Source: Macrotis lagotis
Lineage: Eukaryota; Chordata; Mammalia; Peramelemorphia; Peramelidae
NCBI RefSeq assembly: GCF_037893015.1
Contig: NC_133663.1
Coordinates: forward strand, 142,669,297-142,733,296
Length of the DNA stretch: 64,000 nucleotides
Reading direction: 5' to 3'
Made by a program: the position numbers and the translations under genes. Shown here one piece after another: positions 1 through 12,540 of this stretch (its first letter is position 1; each line of letters starts with the position of its first letter). Under the pieces are notes generated by a model. That model did not search any database, had not been told where the DNA came from, and saw only the letters and a program-made list of their open reading frames with translations.

Positions 1-380
1 GTATTTGAGTAGGGGAATTAGTAGAGAAGGGGAATAAGTGTTTCCATGGTAATTGGGCTGGAACATAGTGATAATATCCTTAAGGTCAATAAATACTGTG
101 ACTAGTAGGGAAATGACAAACCTTCCGGATTCTGTCCCCAAAATGAGGGCCTATAAAGGAAATCATCAATGGAAGAATAGTGCCAGCTGCATAGAAGGGT
201 ATTTTGTTATTTAATATTTATTTATTCTCATTTTGTACAAATAATGTTTTTTATACATTAATAAAATATTCTTGTTTAAGAGTAAACTGAATACCCCCAA
301 AAAAATATAGACTCACTTGAGCGATAAAGTAAAGGGGAGAGAGAAAAATTGAAATTAAAAAGAAAAAATAATAGTAATAA

Positions 381-535
381 TTGTAGGTATGGCCAGGTGG
401 CACAATGGACAGAGCACCAGCCCTGGAGCCAGGAGCACTTGAGCCCATATCCGGCCCCATACACCCAACAATCACCCAGCTGTGTTACATGCAAACCACC
501 CCAAACCCCACTGCCCTGCAAAACCCCCCAAAAAG
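381..535 (+). mobile_element. SINE (tRNA-like), part of the composite element
   Basis: The head GGCCAGGTGGCACAATGG and the order of blocks match the window's common SINE, but the diagnostic centre reads ACACCCAACAATCACCC rather than ACACTTAATAATTACC. The corresponding SINE sits at about 16078-16226 in the second composite copy, so it was inherited with the host element and is not an independent insertion here. Confidence 0.8.
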
Positions 536-575
536 AAAAAAAGACCCAAAATATAATAAAATAGAAATAATAGTA

Positions 576-716
576 GGGGTGGCTGGGTGGCGGACAGAGC
601 ATTGGCCTTTGAGCCAGGAGCACCCGGGTCCAAATATGGCTTTAAACACCCAACGATCACCCTGCTCTGTGGCCCTAGGCAGGCCACCCAGCCCCATTTG
701 CTCTGCACCCCCCCAA
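576..716 (+). mobile_element. SINE (tRNA-like), second unit of the composite element
   Basis: It starts at GGGGTGGCTGGGTGGCGG and ends in a C-rich then A-rich tail. It shares the ACACCCAACGATCACCC centre with its neighbour at 381-535. Its counterpart at 15880-15998 occupies the same place between the (ATT)n run and the other SINE. Confidence 0.78.
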
Positions 717-726
717 AATAAAAATA

Positions 727-763
<37 letters not shown>

Positions 764-766
764 TGT
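717..766 (+). repeat. (AAT)n/(GATAAT)n microsatellite
   Basis: An AAT-based run mixed with GATAAT units directly follows the SINE tail. The equivalent position in the other composite copy (15833-15870) is an (ATT)n run on the opposite strand, so the array probably grew from the SINE's A-rich tail and was carried along with the element. Confidence 0.85.
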
Positions 767-948
767 GCTTCAGTCATTGTTCCAATACCAACAACTCTGT
801 TGCAGGTGGATCCCATTCTTTATGATAAGTCCAATGCAAAAGTCACTTCCATATTTTCCACCGTTGCCATTGCTGATCGCAACTCCCTCCTTTTGTATTT
901 CTCCCCTACTATGTTTTATTTTTTTCTCTCTCCTTTCACTCTGACTCT

Positions 949-1106
949 GCTGTAGGGTAGCTGAGTGGAGCAACAGACAGATCCCTGGCCCTGGGGCCAT
1001 GAGGGCCCGAGAGCCCCCATACCATCCCTTAGGCCCAGAATCCACCTGGCCCTATGGTCCCAGACAGGCTCTCCACTCCCAGCCCCTTGCAAGAAGTAAA
1101 AAAGAA
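949..1106 (+). mobile_element. SINE-derived segment, internal unit of the composite element
   Basis: It begins GTAGGGTAGCTGAGTGG and ends CTTGCAAGAAGTAAAAAAG. The head resembles the tRNA-like SINE head, but the centre is strongly diverged and GC-rich. The same segment lies at 15475-15628 in the second copy, flanked there by CACATTT on both sides, while the related element at 50.27 kb lacks it. It is therefore an old SINE insertion fixed in this lineage of elements. Confidence 0.65.
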
Positions 1107-2814
1107 AATGTGTTATATCTGACCACTCTCCCCCCATGGTGCAACCTCTCCTCCATCACTCACATCCCCCCTTTTCCCCCTGTCCCCCCATCCTTCTTAC
1201 TCCAGATGCCTATACCCCATTGAGTATATTGCATAGAAGGATATTACACAGTACCTGCATAGAGTAGGTTTCAGATGATGAGAAAAATCTCAGGATTAGA
1301 GGACAGCTTAATCATGGTATCAAAATACAAAGAGTAAGAAGCAAAGTTAGGAGTAAAATTAAGCCTGAGTGGTATGGACCAGTCTCTAAATTGGAAGACC
1401 AGAAAGGAACTAACAAATGGGAGAATGAAGCAAGTATTGGGAAAGAAAATTCCAGAGTGAATGCTGAAGAACATTTCAGGGTAAAAAGGAAGTTGATTCA
1501 TATCAATATAGTCCTTAGAGTCAGGGAAAAAAATGCTTCACTATCCTCTTCAGTTCTGTTTCAATTTCTGAGGCAAAGGTAACCTCACTACCTTTAGATA
1601 ACACTGAACACAATACTATTGACTTTGAACTCATCCCCTCCCATCCCTTCAAGGTGATTGCTCCTTTGATCATTTATGTTTCCTTCCTAAATTTCAATCC
1701 CTCCTTGTCCAGTGGTTCCTTTGGTACTTTCTATAAATATACCTAGATCTCCCCCAACCTTTGACAAAAAAAGAAAAAAGAAAAGACAAACAAAACAACT
1801 CCAGACAAAAAAGTAAAAATAAAAGTGCCCATAAACAGAAAAATGTTTACAGAATCATTCAATGCACAGCAAATAATGGAAACAAAGTAGATCTCATCTG
1901 AGTAGACAAAGACAAAAATGGATATTGATAGTCACTTCAGAGGCAACATTCAAAATATTGTGATCAAAGAATATCCAATTTTTAAGGTATGAAGAAATAT
2001 TAAATTGAAACCTCAATAAAGAATGATGGTAATAATTTGTTTCTCCATTTTTATAATAATTACTTATCTTACAAAGATATTCAATATGTATTCATTTAAG
2101 TTTTTACTTTATATTAGGATAAGAGTACTTGCATTATGAAATGAATGATATTGAATGTCTGTTTCATTATCATTACTAGTTTACTATAATTTAATCTGCA
2201 AATGTACAGAAAAAAATTTTTCCTGGAAAGCATTGAGTGAAGTGATTTTATTTTCTGTTCAAAGGAAGTCAAAGAGCCCCAGATAATTTTGAGCATTTAA
2301 TTTTCTAGATAAGTGGATTCTCTGTCAGTAATAGCTATGTGGTGACTGATCACTATTCACTTCAAAAGCACTTCTGAATTGTATGAACACTAGCACCCAT
2401 GGAAATCTTCACCTGTATTCTTGGGATATATATTGTGGATTTGATGAATATGATAATTATTAAAGAGGCAAGCAATTAGACTTGTAGAAATTGAGCTTTC
2501 TTTGTTCTCCTTTGTGAATACAATTTTCTGTAGATTGTTTTCCTTAAAAAGTTAGACAAATATCAACTAAAATTAGAGAAATTTAAAAAAAATGCTACTG
2601 ATTTTTAAATGTATTATTAATATATTCTTATAGAATTAAAGAGAGTATTAATTGAACTCAATTTTTAAAGTCCTATGAACCAGTTTTCAAGATGCATGTA
2701 TATTGTCCAAGATTATCCTACTTTATTGACACAATGATGTGAAGCCTTTTGACATAGAAATGGGGCAGAGTTTATACATAACTTTGGAGAGCAGTGAGAT
2801 TCTTCATTACTGCT

Positions 2815-2895
2815 CTAACAGAGAGAAGGGAGAGACAGAAAGACAGAGAAATAGAAACAGAGACAGAGAGAGTAGAGGGAAGGGGAAAGAGAAAG
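2815..2895. repeat. Purine-rich (GA)n-like tract
   Basis: Imperfect AGAGA/GAGACAGA units with few pyrimidines on the plus strand. Low-complexity sequence, with no other function visible. Confidence 0.7.
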
Positions 2896-4135
2896 ATTCC
2901 TTTGTAGAGGTGTAAAGGGAATCAAAGCCCGAATATTTCATTAGTTTCAGTTTGTCTCCCTGGTGTATTTGAAGAATTTCTGAACATGGTTAAGAAGGAT
3001 CTTATCTTGTTACCATCTAAAGATGTATTTTCATATTCATTTTCTGGTATATTCTAGAATGTAGAATTTGACTTTGACTCGTATTATTTACCTAAATAAA
3101 TGATTTTTATTAATTATATTTTATTTGTGATTGTCTTTTTCATAATTAGCATTTATTGGGAAGGAGTCAAGTCTGCAAGTATAAACTTGGGTTACCCTTC
3201 TGCATTAGGGTGCAGTGACCATAGAATCTAACTACTTTTTTGCTTTTCGAAGATCAAAGAAACATGCCTAATGTAAAGTAAAAGCTATTTAAAAGGAAGC
3301 CTATATTCTAATGTCATTTTCATTCTCTGGGGGAAAACAACAACAACAAAAAAGGCACTCAATCTTGGTGCTCCTTCTGCTCTTTTCCCCAGCTAGAAAT
3401 CAAAATCTTCCACAGAAAGGAATGAAAAAAAGTCCAGAGTATTCCTATGACAACACAAATTCAAATAATCCACATGAACACGCCTATCCCAAATGTATAG
3501 TACACATTTTAAAAACATAGAATATGCCAGACATTCTGTATAGTCCTTACCTTCAAAAAAAAAGCCTTGTAATCTATTAATTGGAATTCTTCATACACAG
3601 ATGACTAAATGTAAAACATTTCCTAATTAATAATGCATTTAACTAAATGTAAACTATAACAAAAAAAGCTCAAACAACTGGAATGGAGAGAGAGGTCACT
3701 GTCACTTGATTTTTTAAAAAATGTATCATATTTAATCAGCAATATCAGTCATAAAATATTGCTTTATTTATATTTATAGAACAGAATTGAAAAGTCGTAA
3801 AGATGTAATATAACTAAATATAATTCAACTATGTGTTTTCTGAGAAACATACTGCAAATAATGTGGTCCACATTGATTGGATAAAATAGATAACTGAACT
3901 TCATTTTTTTAATTCAGCTTAGAACATTAATTCTAAGCTAAACAAGTCTAAATTTCTCAAAGAATTAGTACAAATGAAGAACCTTTTAGAGTATGGTTGC
4001 TAAAATCAAATTATTGAGAATATTAATGTGATTTTGATAAATATAAATAAAACAATAAAATAATAATTATGTTTATCTTATGTATTGCCTTTTGTTCTGA
4101 TTTCCAGATTGGTTTATTTATTATCATGCCAACAT

Positions 4136-4195
4136 GCATTATTTATTTATTTGTTTGTTTGTTTGTTTATCTATCTATTTATTTATTTTTCATTT
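4136..4195. repeat. (TTTA)n/(TTTG)n/(TCTA)n microsatellite
   Basis: Tetranucleotide tract: ATTTATTT units, then GTTT units, then ATCT units. It explains the low-complexity reading frame (a run of Phe, Ile, Tyr and Leu) across this stretch. Confidence 0.85.
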
Positions 4196-4764
4196 ATATT
4201 GAATGAACAGTTCCTTTTGATCTTATTTCACATTTCTGAAAATATGATATTTTTACTCCTTTTTACTCATTAAAATTATCCCTATATAAGAAAGACTTTA
4301 AAATGAGCAAAATAATGCTTAAGGAAATCCAAACAACATTTTTAAACAGTATCTGATGATACGTGCAATCTTAAAAAATCTTCAGCAAAAGAAGAGAGGT
4401 AGTTAGATGTTTGCATCACATTTTTGAAAATGAACAAAATTTAATGGCTAGAGGATAAAATGCTGACTCATAAGTGATTTTTATCAAATATAGTAAAAGT
4501 GAATTGACTTTCAATTTTTATTTAATCTCAAGCTTGTTGGTTTCTGCACAGGTGACTAGCAAAAAAAATGATGGATGGATAAGGCCATGAAAATATGCTA
4601 TTTAGCAAACACTATAGTCTGAATCTTTTCCCCAGGCTATCTGAAATTTTTCTTGTAAATTTCATATAACTCAATATCTTTAGGAAAGCATTTTTATTTA
4701 ATGAAAAAAAGCCATTGAAAGTTCCGATCTTTTAGTACACAACTCTGATTGTTGATAGAGTTGC

Positions 4765-4965
4765 TATAGCTTTTGGAGTATTAGAAAGTGAGCTGACCTT
4801 TGAGTCTGAACTCCTAGGTTCTCATAAAATCAGTAATATTGTATAACTTTGAACCAGTCAGTCAATCTAACCGAATTTGATTGTCATAATTATAAAGAAA
4901 AAATTTGGAGAAAATAATTACAATGATCCTTTCCAACTTGAAAATTCTTGAAAAAATGTATTCAC
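4765..4965 (+). mobile_element. MIR/CORE-SINE relic
   Basis: The order of words matches a decayed MIR-type SINE: GAGCTGACCTTTGAGTCTG, then TCCTAGGTTCTCA, then a degraded ACTTTGAACCAGTCAGTCAA (the usual tgaccttgggcaagtcactt), then AATTTGATTGTCATAATTAT. Divergence is high, so the boundaries are approximate. Confidence 0.5.
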
Positions 4966-5495
4966 ACATTATTCTATACCTTAAAAGGATAGGGTCCAGA
5001 TTTTGGGATAATGCCCTATCAGGTCTATACTTCTAAGGAGTCCTGGGAAGGAAAAGTAAATAGTCCAAAATGAAGGTGACACCCTAATCTTATTGTCCAG
5101 CTTTGCAACTATGAGTTTTCAAATAGATATCCCTTCTATAGTAAGAATTAAAGGATTTAAAGGTAATTACATCATTACTTCATATTTAGGAGACTGAATA
5201 CTTTCATATGTGGGTTCACAAAACATTTTGCTAATTTAGTACTTATGATTTATGTTTCTTCTTATCTTAAAAATTTTTGCTATTGAATTCATGTATCTCT
5301 AGCAAGATATAGCAATATAATGATATTTACAAAAGTGTATATCTATATAAATTAGCTTTATCTTTGATATATAACCTTTGAGTCCTTCTCATAAAATGAA
5401 ACATAACTTACCTTCCAGTTTTATAAAGAACAATTATATGTTGTATAGCATTTATTTATAATACTCAAATTCTAGTTTAAAATTTATAAAAACAG

Positions 5496-5651
5496 GGACA
5501 GCTAGGTGGCGCAGAGGATAGAGCACTGGCCCTGGAGTCAGGAGTCCCTGAGTTCAAATCCTGCCTCAGACACTTAATAATTACCTAGCTGTGTGGCCTT
5601 GGACAAGCCACTTAACCCCATTTGCCTTGCAAAAACCTAAAAATAATATTC
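5496..5651 (+). mobile_element. SINE, WSINE1-like, with target-site duplication
   Basis: A full-length copy: A box AGCTAGGTGGCGCAGAGG, B box GTTCAAATCC, the core CTTAATAATTACCTAGCTG, and the 3' end CTTGCAAAAACCTAAAAATA. It is flanked by a perfect 10-bp repeat ATAAAAACAG at 5486-5495 and 5652-5661. The perfect duplication and close match to other copies suggest a fairly recent insertion. The polymerase III promoter boxes are internal, and mobilisation would depend on a LINE. Confidence 0.93.
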
Positions 5652-5661
5652 ATAAAAACAG

Positions 5662-7639
5662 TTTTTAATATGGCCTTTGCTTTTGCAAGCAGGTTAGTAA
5701 GCAAATAAATAAAGCATTAATCATAATGTTTCTTTAAAGAAAAATTGCAGATATAAACTATATTATATAAGTAAATTATAATATAAGTTTGCAAATAAGA
5801 ATAAATAAAGCATATAAGAAAATAAAATAAGGTAATGTGTAGAGTATTTGATTTAACAAAAATTCTTTTTCAGTATGAGATAATAGTATATAGGTAATAA
5901 ACTACTCATTAATTATTTCTGGCTATCTATAAAAAGAATATGGATTTAGAGAATATGTATATAATTTCCAAGTATGTATTTGGTGATATCTGAAGGCAAT
6001 TCACACTAAATATATTGAGTCATTTAAAAAAACTGAACAATAATATTTGCTTGTTTGTTTTAGGATTGGAGAGAGCAAAACTCCCGAAAGTGTTAAGTTG
6101 CATATAATGTAGTAACAAAACTGCTGGACAATGATACAGTTCACTTGATCCATACATGACTACCTCATATTCTGTGAATTTTGTCTGTGTTCTTTCAAAA
6201 TTTGCCACGGGATAGATTTTAATTCAGTTCTTTTTGACATGATCAGAATTAGCATTGGAACATATGGCCTGTATATCAGTTGCTCCTCAATATAGTTGTG
6301 CAATTATGTTGTTAATTTGCTGTTCTTAGGATTTAAAATGCAACTTTCATATTACTTGAGGCTCAACATTTATCTTTTTATTATCCTTTTAACAATCGTC
6401 AGGTTTAATTCTTCAAAGACTAAAGTGTTCCATTATTCAAAGTCACATGCATTAATGAAAGATGAAAATATCGAAAAGACAGGCCTTTTATTTCAGAAAA
6501 AAATAATCTTTAAAAAATTTAGTAACTTTAAGAAATTAATATACTTTACTATTATTTTTAAGTCATTTATGTGTGTCATGTTTATTATGCATTATCAGGA
6601 AGTTTTCCACATATATACCATATATGCATATGCATATTTACATATACATGCATGCATACATTTTACAAACATGCATGCATGCATGCATACATACATACAA
6701 ATATATGTGAAGAGAAAGTGAGGACAAATTTTTGTTGTCCTCCCAATTGGTTATCATAGTCTCAGCAATAAGTAATCTTTATCCATTTGTTTCCTTTATG
6801 GATTATCAAGCCAAATATTTTGATGAACCATGGATTTCATTTAAGATACTCTATAGGTTGAAGAAATCAGGATATGCAATGTCATCTTGAGGAAGGACTA
6901 TTTGGAGACCTTCATTACCCATATGCAATGCTTTTTTTTTTTCCGTTAGACATACTTGATCATCTTGTCCAATGAAGAGGATATGGCAATCACTGGGTTA
7001 AAATATGAATTCATTTTTAACATATTCCAGATAAGAATGTAGGAGGATTATGAGAAGTGTCATCTTATATGATAGAAGCAATGGAAAATGGAAAATATTC
7101 TTAGAGAAATCTTGGCTGGAGAGACAATTAAGCAATTTGAAATGTCAAGGTCATTTAAGGGAGAAGAAAAAAATAAATAGATAACAAAAATTTATAAAGA
7201 TATTATAAGAAATTATTCTACCATTAAAATCAGTAAAACTACCATATCTGACCTTCATAAAGTTGCTGATGTACTTCAGGAGAAGAAAACAAATAATAAT
7301 CTGTACTTGTGATAAGGCCATCAAAGATCGTATTAAAGGGTATTAGAAAGGAACAAGCAGGTTTTATAACTATTGTCCATAGGTGATTATAGCTTTAAAA
7401 TAATAGAATTAGGTAAAAAACATAAGGAATATAGGATTCTGTTGTGCATATTTACTGTTTACTTAAAAAAAAAGTCAGTATTAGGTAGAACAAAGTGATA
7501 TCTTAAGGAATCTTCACAGTTATCCCATATGTATTGCAAAGATCACAAAAGAAATTGGAAAATATGACAAAGGTAATTTGACTTGGTGATCCTCTTATTA
7601 TGAAAATGTTAAAAATAGGACAAATAGCAAATAGGACAA
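5662..7639. other. No gene seen; A/T-rich with a microsatellite
   Basis: AT-rich sequence. The longest frame (6296-6721, 141 codons) is rich in Ile, Phe, Lys and His, and its end runs through the ATGC/ATAC microsatellite, so I do not consider it a gene. No repeat family recognised. Confidence 0.5.
6622..6702. repeat. (ATGC)n/(ATAC)n microsatellite
   Basis: Alternating ATAT, ATGC and ATAC units with a perfect block of GCATGCATGCATGC and then ATACATACATAC. It contains many short palindromes. Confidence 0.85.
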
Positions 7640-7765
7640 AAACATTCATTTACTTATTTAGTGCTTGGAACTATGCTGAACACTGGGGATAGAAGGAAAA
7701 AGTAAAATCATGCTCCCAACACTCAAGTATTTTGCATTTTAATGTGGAGAGTGAAGGGCATGTAA
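7640..7765 (+). mobile_element. L2-type 3'-end relic
   Basis: The phrases TTTAGTGCTTGGAACTATGC, TGAACACTGGGGATAGAAGG and CTCCCAACACTCAAGTATTT line up with the well-known degenerate mammalian phrase (tgccaggcactgtgctgggcactggggatacaaag, then ccctgccctcaaggagctt). I assign it to the LINE-2 3' end from memory, with modest certainty. Confidence 0.5.
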
Positions 7766-7769
7766 AATG

Positions 7770-10000
7770 TGAGCCCACCACTGTCAGAGGTCTTTGGCAT
7801 TCAAAATTTTCACTGAGTAATTAATTAAATGTTAGTTTTAATAATAAAGTGATTAGTTTTGCAGAAACTATATCTAAATATTTTGCATGTAACACTCTGT
7901 ATACTCAATTATACAAAAGCAACCCAGAAAATAAGAGTTTCACAAGTAGGGTGCAAGATGGATGTTCAAAACAACCACTATTGCTACAACTTTAGGTATT
8001 GAATTCAAAAGATATTGATAGACAGTCTCTTTGGAATGATTTGTTATTAATAATGGTTTTCTTATTCTGATTTTGAATGAGTCAGTATATGAGAGAAAGA
8101 TGAGAAGGAAAAGAAGCAGAGCTCTCCAGAACTCCTTTGGGGACTTTTCCTATGATGCTTTTCCTTATAGGTCCAACCCCACCCACCCCGAAGATTCAAG
8201 TAGAGTATATTATCAACAACTCAACTCATCTGAAGTATACATACACCCATATTCACCTCCACCTATTTGAATACCCATACACTCAAATCTTTTGTTTTCA
8301 TTCCCAATATAGCAGATGTAATTCTGGAGAAGTGTGATAAACAGTTCTGATTGGTTGACAATTAATGAAAAGTCAATTTTACCAAGAGAAGTGCTAAAAA
8401 ATTGAGGGCTAAAAAGGTTACTGGAGGTGGTGAATTCCAATTTTCAGGATAAAGAAAATTTCTTCCTTCATAGCATCTACTGGTCTATCCCTTCAACCAC
8501 AGAGTATAAAGTTTTATTAAAATAATACATAGAAGAAAGAGAAAACTAAGTAAAATCAATGAATATGAATATTTCAAGTCCCTCCTGTCAACCACGAAAC
8601 TTTTACTGTGTAACCTCTATATATTTGTCATTTTTCTAGTTATAGGATGTTAAGATAAAAATGGATAATTTCATCTTCAAGGAGTGAATGCTCAAAGATA
8701 GAAATTTACATAGATAAATAGATAGATGGATGGATGGATTTATTTGCTTAAAAATAAATTCAATTCATTCCCATTGAGAAATGCACTGAGTTGGAAGGAT
8801 AAAGAAAGATGTCATGTAAAAGATGGCAGGAGCTCAATTTGAATGTAAGGAAGTGAATGATTCTGAGGCAGAAGTAAATAAGACATGCCAGGCAAGTTCG
8901 GCAGCCTAGGTAAGGCAAACAGACAGGATGATGCATGGCCATCTAGCACTTGATTTTTCAATTTTAAAATTGAAAGAAAAAGACTAAACATAGTATCTCT
9001 GAAGTCATTATATTTATTTTTAAAAGTCAAATAGCAGCAAAAATGAAAATAGTCTCTGTGCATGTGTGCATATTGTTGTTGAAAAATTATTTTCATAGTA
9101 TACTCAAGTAATATAATTGTTGATAGAGTTGGGTCCCAGAAATGTCTTTTGGTACCAAGCAAACTCTCAAAGTCAGTTTATCCCCGGTGCTCTTCCAGCC
9201 ATGTTAATATTTCAACTTACCTATTTTTTCCTAGATTCTCTTCACTCAGTTACCCTGTCGAAGGTAAAAATAAGATTCCAGTTTTTCCTCTATTAGACTT
9301 ACTGATAGTTACCAGAGGGAAGCACAGATATGTGTAAAATTAAAAAATGAGAGAAGAAAATTACACAGAGTATTTAATGATTTATATAGTAACTTCAGAG
9401 GTTTACTATGTAATATGTGAATGGGACTAGGCTTGATCTTTCCAAGCCTCTTTTTAAATCTATTTTTTTTCCTTTTCCTCAAAGGCAACCCTTTCTCTAG
9501 GTTTTCACATTTTATTTGGGGTTGGGGATCGTATTCTTTTTATTTTCAAGGATGTAGTTGGTTTTCCTAGAAACTAAGTCTTTATGGAATTCAAAGTCCT
9601 CTGAGAGAAGGGTGATTCAACTAAGTTTCCAATTCACACAACAAATGGGTAGTTTTTATTTATCCTTTTATGCCCCTCAGTGGAACAGGAACTCACAATG
9701 TGTACAGAGATTTAACAAGTTACAGCAATGTAGTAGGTTAATTTCATCTGAAAAGCAAAAGAATGTTATTTAAATTAATGTTCTTTTTTTAATGAGAGAA
9801 ATTAATTGTAGGATCATTCCTCCCAAGGTTAAGATAATCGTGATATTATAGAATTCTTGAAATGCACAGGATTATGTGATGCTTATAGGATCATATGAAG
9901 TTCATAGCTTGTGGAATAACTTGTACAAAGAAGGTGCTTAGAATATTTAGATGAATTGAATAATTGGATTAAATAATTTGAGCTTAAAGAAACCTCAGAA
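7770..10000. other. No gene seen
   Basis: Mixed AT-rich sequence with short frames only. A (GATA)n/(GATG)n patch lies at 8703-8738. No exon, RNA gene or repeat could be supported. Confidence 0.5.
8703..8738. repeat. (GATA)n/(GATG)n microsatellite
   Basis: Units AGATAGAT followed by GGATGGATGGAT. Short and imperfect. Confidence 0.8.
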
Positions 10001-10010
10001 ATAACCTATT

Positions 10011-10170
10011 CAAGGGGTGGCTAGGTGGCGCATTAGATAGATGACCAGCACTGGAGTCAGGAGAACCTGAGTTCAAATCCAGATTCAGAAACTTAATAAT
10101 TATCTAGCTGTTGTGGACTTGGGCAAGCCACTTAACCCCATTGCCTAGCAAAAACCTAAAAAAAAACCAA
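10011..10170 (+). mobile_element. SINE, WSINE1-like, with TSD
   Basis: It begins CAAGGGGTGGCTAGGTGG and ends AACCTAAAAAAAAACCAA. It is flanked by ATAACCTATT (10001-10010) and ATAGCCTATT (10171-10180), a 10-bp duplication with one mismatch. Several substitutions and small insertions (for example CTAGCTGTTGTGGACTTGGG) make it somewhat older than the 5.5-kb copy. Confidence 0.9.
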
Positions 10171-12540
10171 ATAGCCTATTTGTTTCATTTTTCAGTTGAA
10201 GAAATTTGATAAACTGTGACAAGTGACTTTCTGAAAGTCACAAAGGGAAGAAATAGCAGAAGTGAAGTATTAAGTCATGTACTCTGCCTACAGATCCAGG
10301 ATAATCTCTGTTTCATCATTTTTTTTTATTTTAATTTTTTTTAAATTTTCATCCATTTGTACATGCATATTTCCAGGTTACAAAATTTCCCTCCAACCTT
10401 CCTTCCCACACTGCTCCCCTCAGTAGGGAACAGTTGGGTTAGCATTGTACATACATAGTTTGTTAAACATATTTACAAAACAGTAATTATTGGCATGAGA
10501 AATTATGATTAAGGAAAAGAGATGCATAAGAGATAATTTTTATAAAGTGTCCATCAGATTCAATAAGGGTGGTTTTTTTCTGCATGTTTTGTTTTGTTTT
10601 TCTTCCTCTGGTTGGCAATAATATGGACCATTGCCTGTCTAATACAGTTGTCCTAGCTTTCTGGACTGTCAAGAGAAGTTGCTTTCAGAAATTTTTTTTT
10701 TAGTTTAAATGTTGCTGATGTGTACATTGTTTTCTTGACTCTTCTCTCTGCATCAGATCCCATGCTTCTCTAGAGTTTGAACATTTATGTTTTCATATAG
10801 AACAATAATATTCCATAGTATTCATGATTGTTTAGGTATTCCCCAATTAATGGGCTTTCCCTCAATTTCCAATTCTTTGCCACACCAAAAAGAGCTGGCA
10901 TGAATATTTTGGAATATTTAGGGCTTTTCTCATTTTTTACAATTTTTTCTGGTTCTAGATCTAGTTTTCAAATTACTGGATCAAAGGGCATGCAAAGTTT
11001 TATTGCTCTTTGGGCATAGTTCTATATTGCTCTCCAAAAAGGTTGAATCCATTCAAAACTTCACCAGCAATACATCAATATCCCAATCCTCCCACAGTCT
11101 CTCCAACATTAATCATCTTCCCTTTTGCTCATCTGGGCTAATCTAATAGGTGTGAGATGAGATCTCATTGATGTTTTAATTTGCATTTCTCTAATCAATA
11201 CCAATTTGGAGCATTTTTTCATATGATTCTATATAGATTTAATTTTTTCATTTGAAAATTGTCAGAGCCAAGATGGTGACAGGAAAAGAGCCTCTCTTAG
11301 GTACTCTCTCTATATATTATTTTAAAACTCATAAAATAAGGACTCTAACAAAATTTTTGAGAGACAGAACCCACAGAAAGATCAGTGAGGCAGTTCTCCA
11401 GTCCAAGGTAACCTGGAAAATAGTGAAAAAGCTCCACTCCACAGGGTTAGAGGGGCAGCTCACCACAGTGAAGGAACTCCAGCCTACCTAAGGCAGACCC
11501 AGGGTGCCTGGGAGCCACAGCTCATGCCAGCCAGGGCAGTTTCCAGACCCACACCTGGGGGAGCACCAGGCACAACTTGGAAGATGAGTGGGGGGCTTCT
11601 GCCAGATTGAGTGTGTGAAGCCCAACTCTCAGGGCACTCAGCTAGCAGCATGGCAGTGGCAGTCCAGATCGAAAAACCAGAAGCAGGCTGCTCCGGTAAA
11701 CAGGAGCCCCCAGGCAACTGAGCCTTGAGTACCCAGCCTACCCAAGGTAGGGGAGTGGAGAGAAAGTTACAAGTTCTGTCTTCTGTACCTGGAATGGGAC
11801 TCCAGGCCTCTAACCACATTCAGTTCCTGATCACAGTCTAGGTCCCCCATAGAACAGCAGGGCTCCCCCCACCTCAGCCCCATGGCAGAGGGGTGTGCTT
11901 GTGGTCATACAAAGACCAGGAGGGAAGACAGAGCTTCACACACTGAGGTCCTTGTGGGGGGTGTCCCAATGATACTCAAAAGCTCAGGAAGCACACCAAA
12001 ACCAGGCACAGGCTGGGGAAATGAGTAAACAGAGAAAAAAGAGGAGCACCACTCTATGATCCCAAGAAGGATCAAAACAATCAATCTGAAGATCAGGAAG
12101 CTCCTGCATCTAAAGACTGCAAGAAAAACAGAAATTGGGATCATGCTATGAGAGAGCTCAAAAAAAGATTTTGAAAATCAAGTGAGGGAGATAAATGAAA
12201 AATTAGAAAAAGAAATGAGAGATATTCAGGAAGAACATGATAAAGAAGTCAACAGTTTAGTCAAGGAGATCCAAAAAATGCTGAAGAAAATAACATGTTA
12301 AAAATCAGCACAGGGCTTTTTAAGCTCTCCTGAGCCAGGCTTCACTTCTCTAATTGGGAGTGTGAGCTGGGGCTATTTCTGGAGCTGGCCCCGCTCCAAG
12401 AGGGCATCCACATTTGCAAAATGGTGGTGGTGGCGGGAGGAGCCTGAGCAGGGAAGCTAAGCAAGGTCATTCTCTAGCTAAGCCCGCTGCTCTACTCCAT
12501 CCCCCTACCCTTTACCACCTCTCATTAGAGAAGGGGGAAG

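Larger units (their letters stand above)
204..1229 (-). mobile_element. HAL1/L1-like composite element with three SINE segments, 5'-truncated
   Basis: The segment is bounded by the direct repeat TGCATAGAAGG(G/A)TATT at 188-203 and 1230-1245, a clear 16-bp target-site duplication with one mismatch. Read on the minus strand it ends in an A/T-rich tail near position 204. It matches the last 1 kb of the plus-strand element at 15.4-16.4 kb in order: a segment starting GTGAGTGATGGAGGAGAG, an internal SINE, a unique stretch including GACTGAAGCACATT, an (ATT)n run, two more SINEs, and a TTTTTTATACATTA-like terminal region. The 5' part, including any ORF1, is absent, as expected of a target-primed insertion that aborted early. 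No coding capacity remains. The family assignment rests on comparison with the other copies in this window. Confidence 0.8.
1246..4764. other. No gene or clear repeat seen
   Basis: AT-rich sequence whose open frames are all short and without recognisable domains. It holds a GA-rich purine tract at about 2815-2890 and A/T-rich simple sequence. I recognise no exon, splice-flanked frame or assigned repeat here. Very old repeats could be missed without a library search. Confidence 0.5.

Noticed and set aside
405-944. 179-codon open frame
   Set aside because: It runs through two SINEs and an AAT microsatellite (a long Asn/Asp run). The composition is that of the repeats, not a protein.
5496-5651. 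Possible tRNA gene from the A and B boxes
   Set aside because: The boxes belong to a tRNA-like SINE. No cloverleaf with an anticodon stem is evident, and the same unit recurs many times with A tails and target duplications.
6296-6721. 141-codon frame
   Set aside because: Ile/Phe/Lys-rich, no domain, and ends in an ATGC/ATAC microsatellite.
11484-11819. 111-codon frame on the minus strand
   Set aside because: Antisense of the GC-rich 5' UTR of the HAL1-like element.
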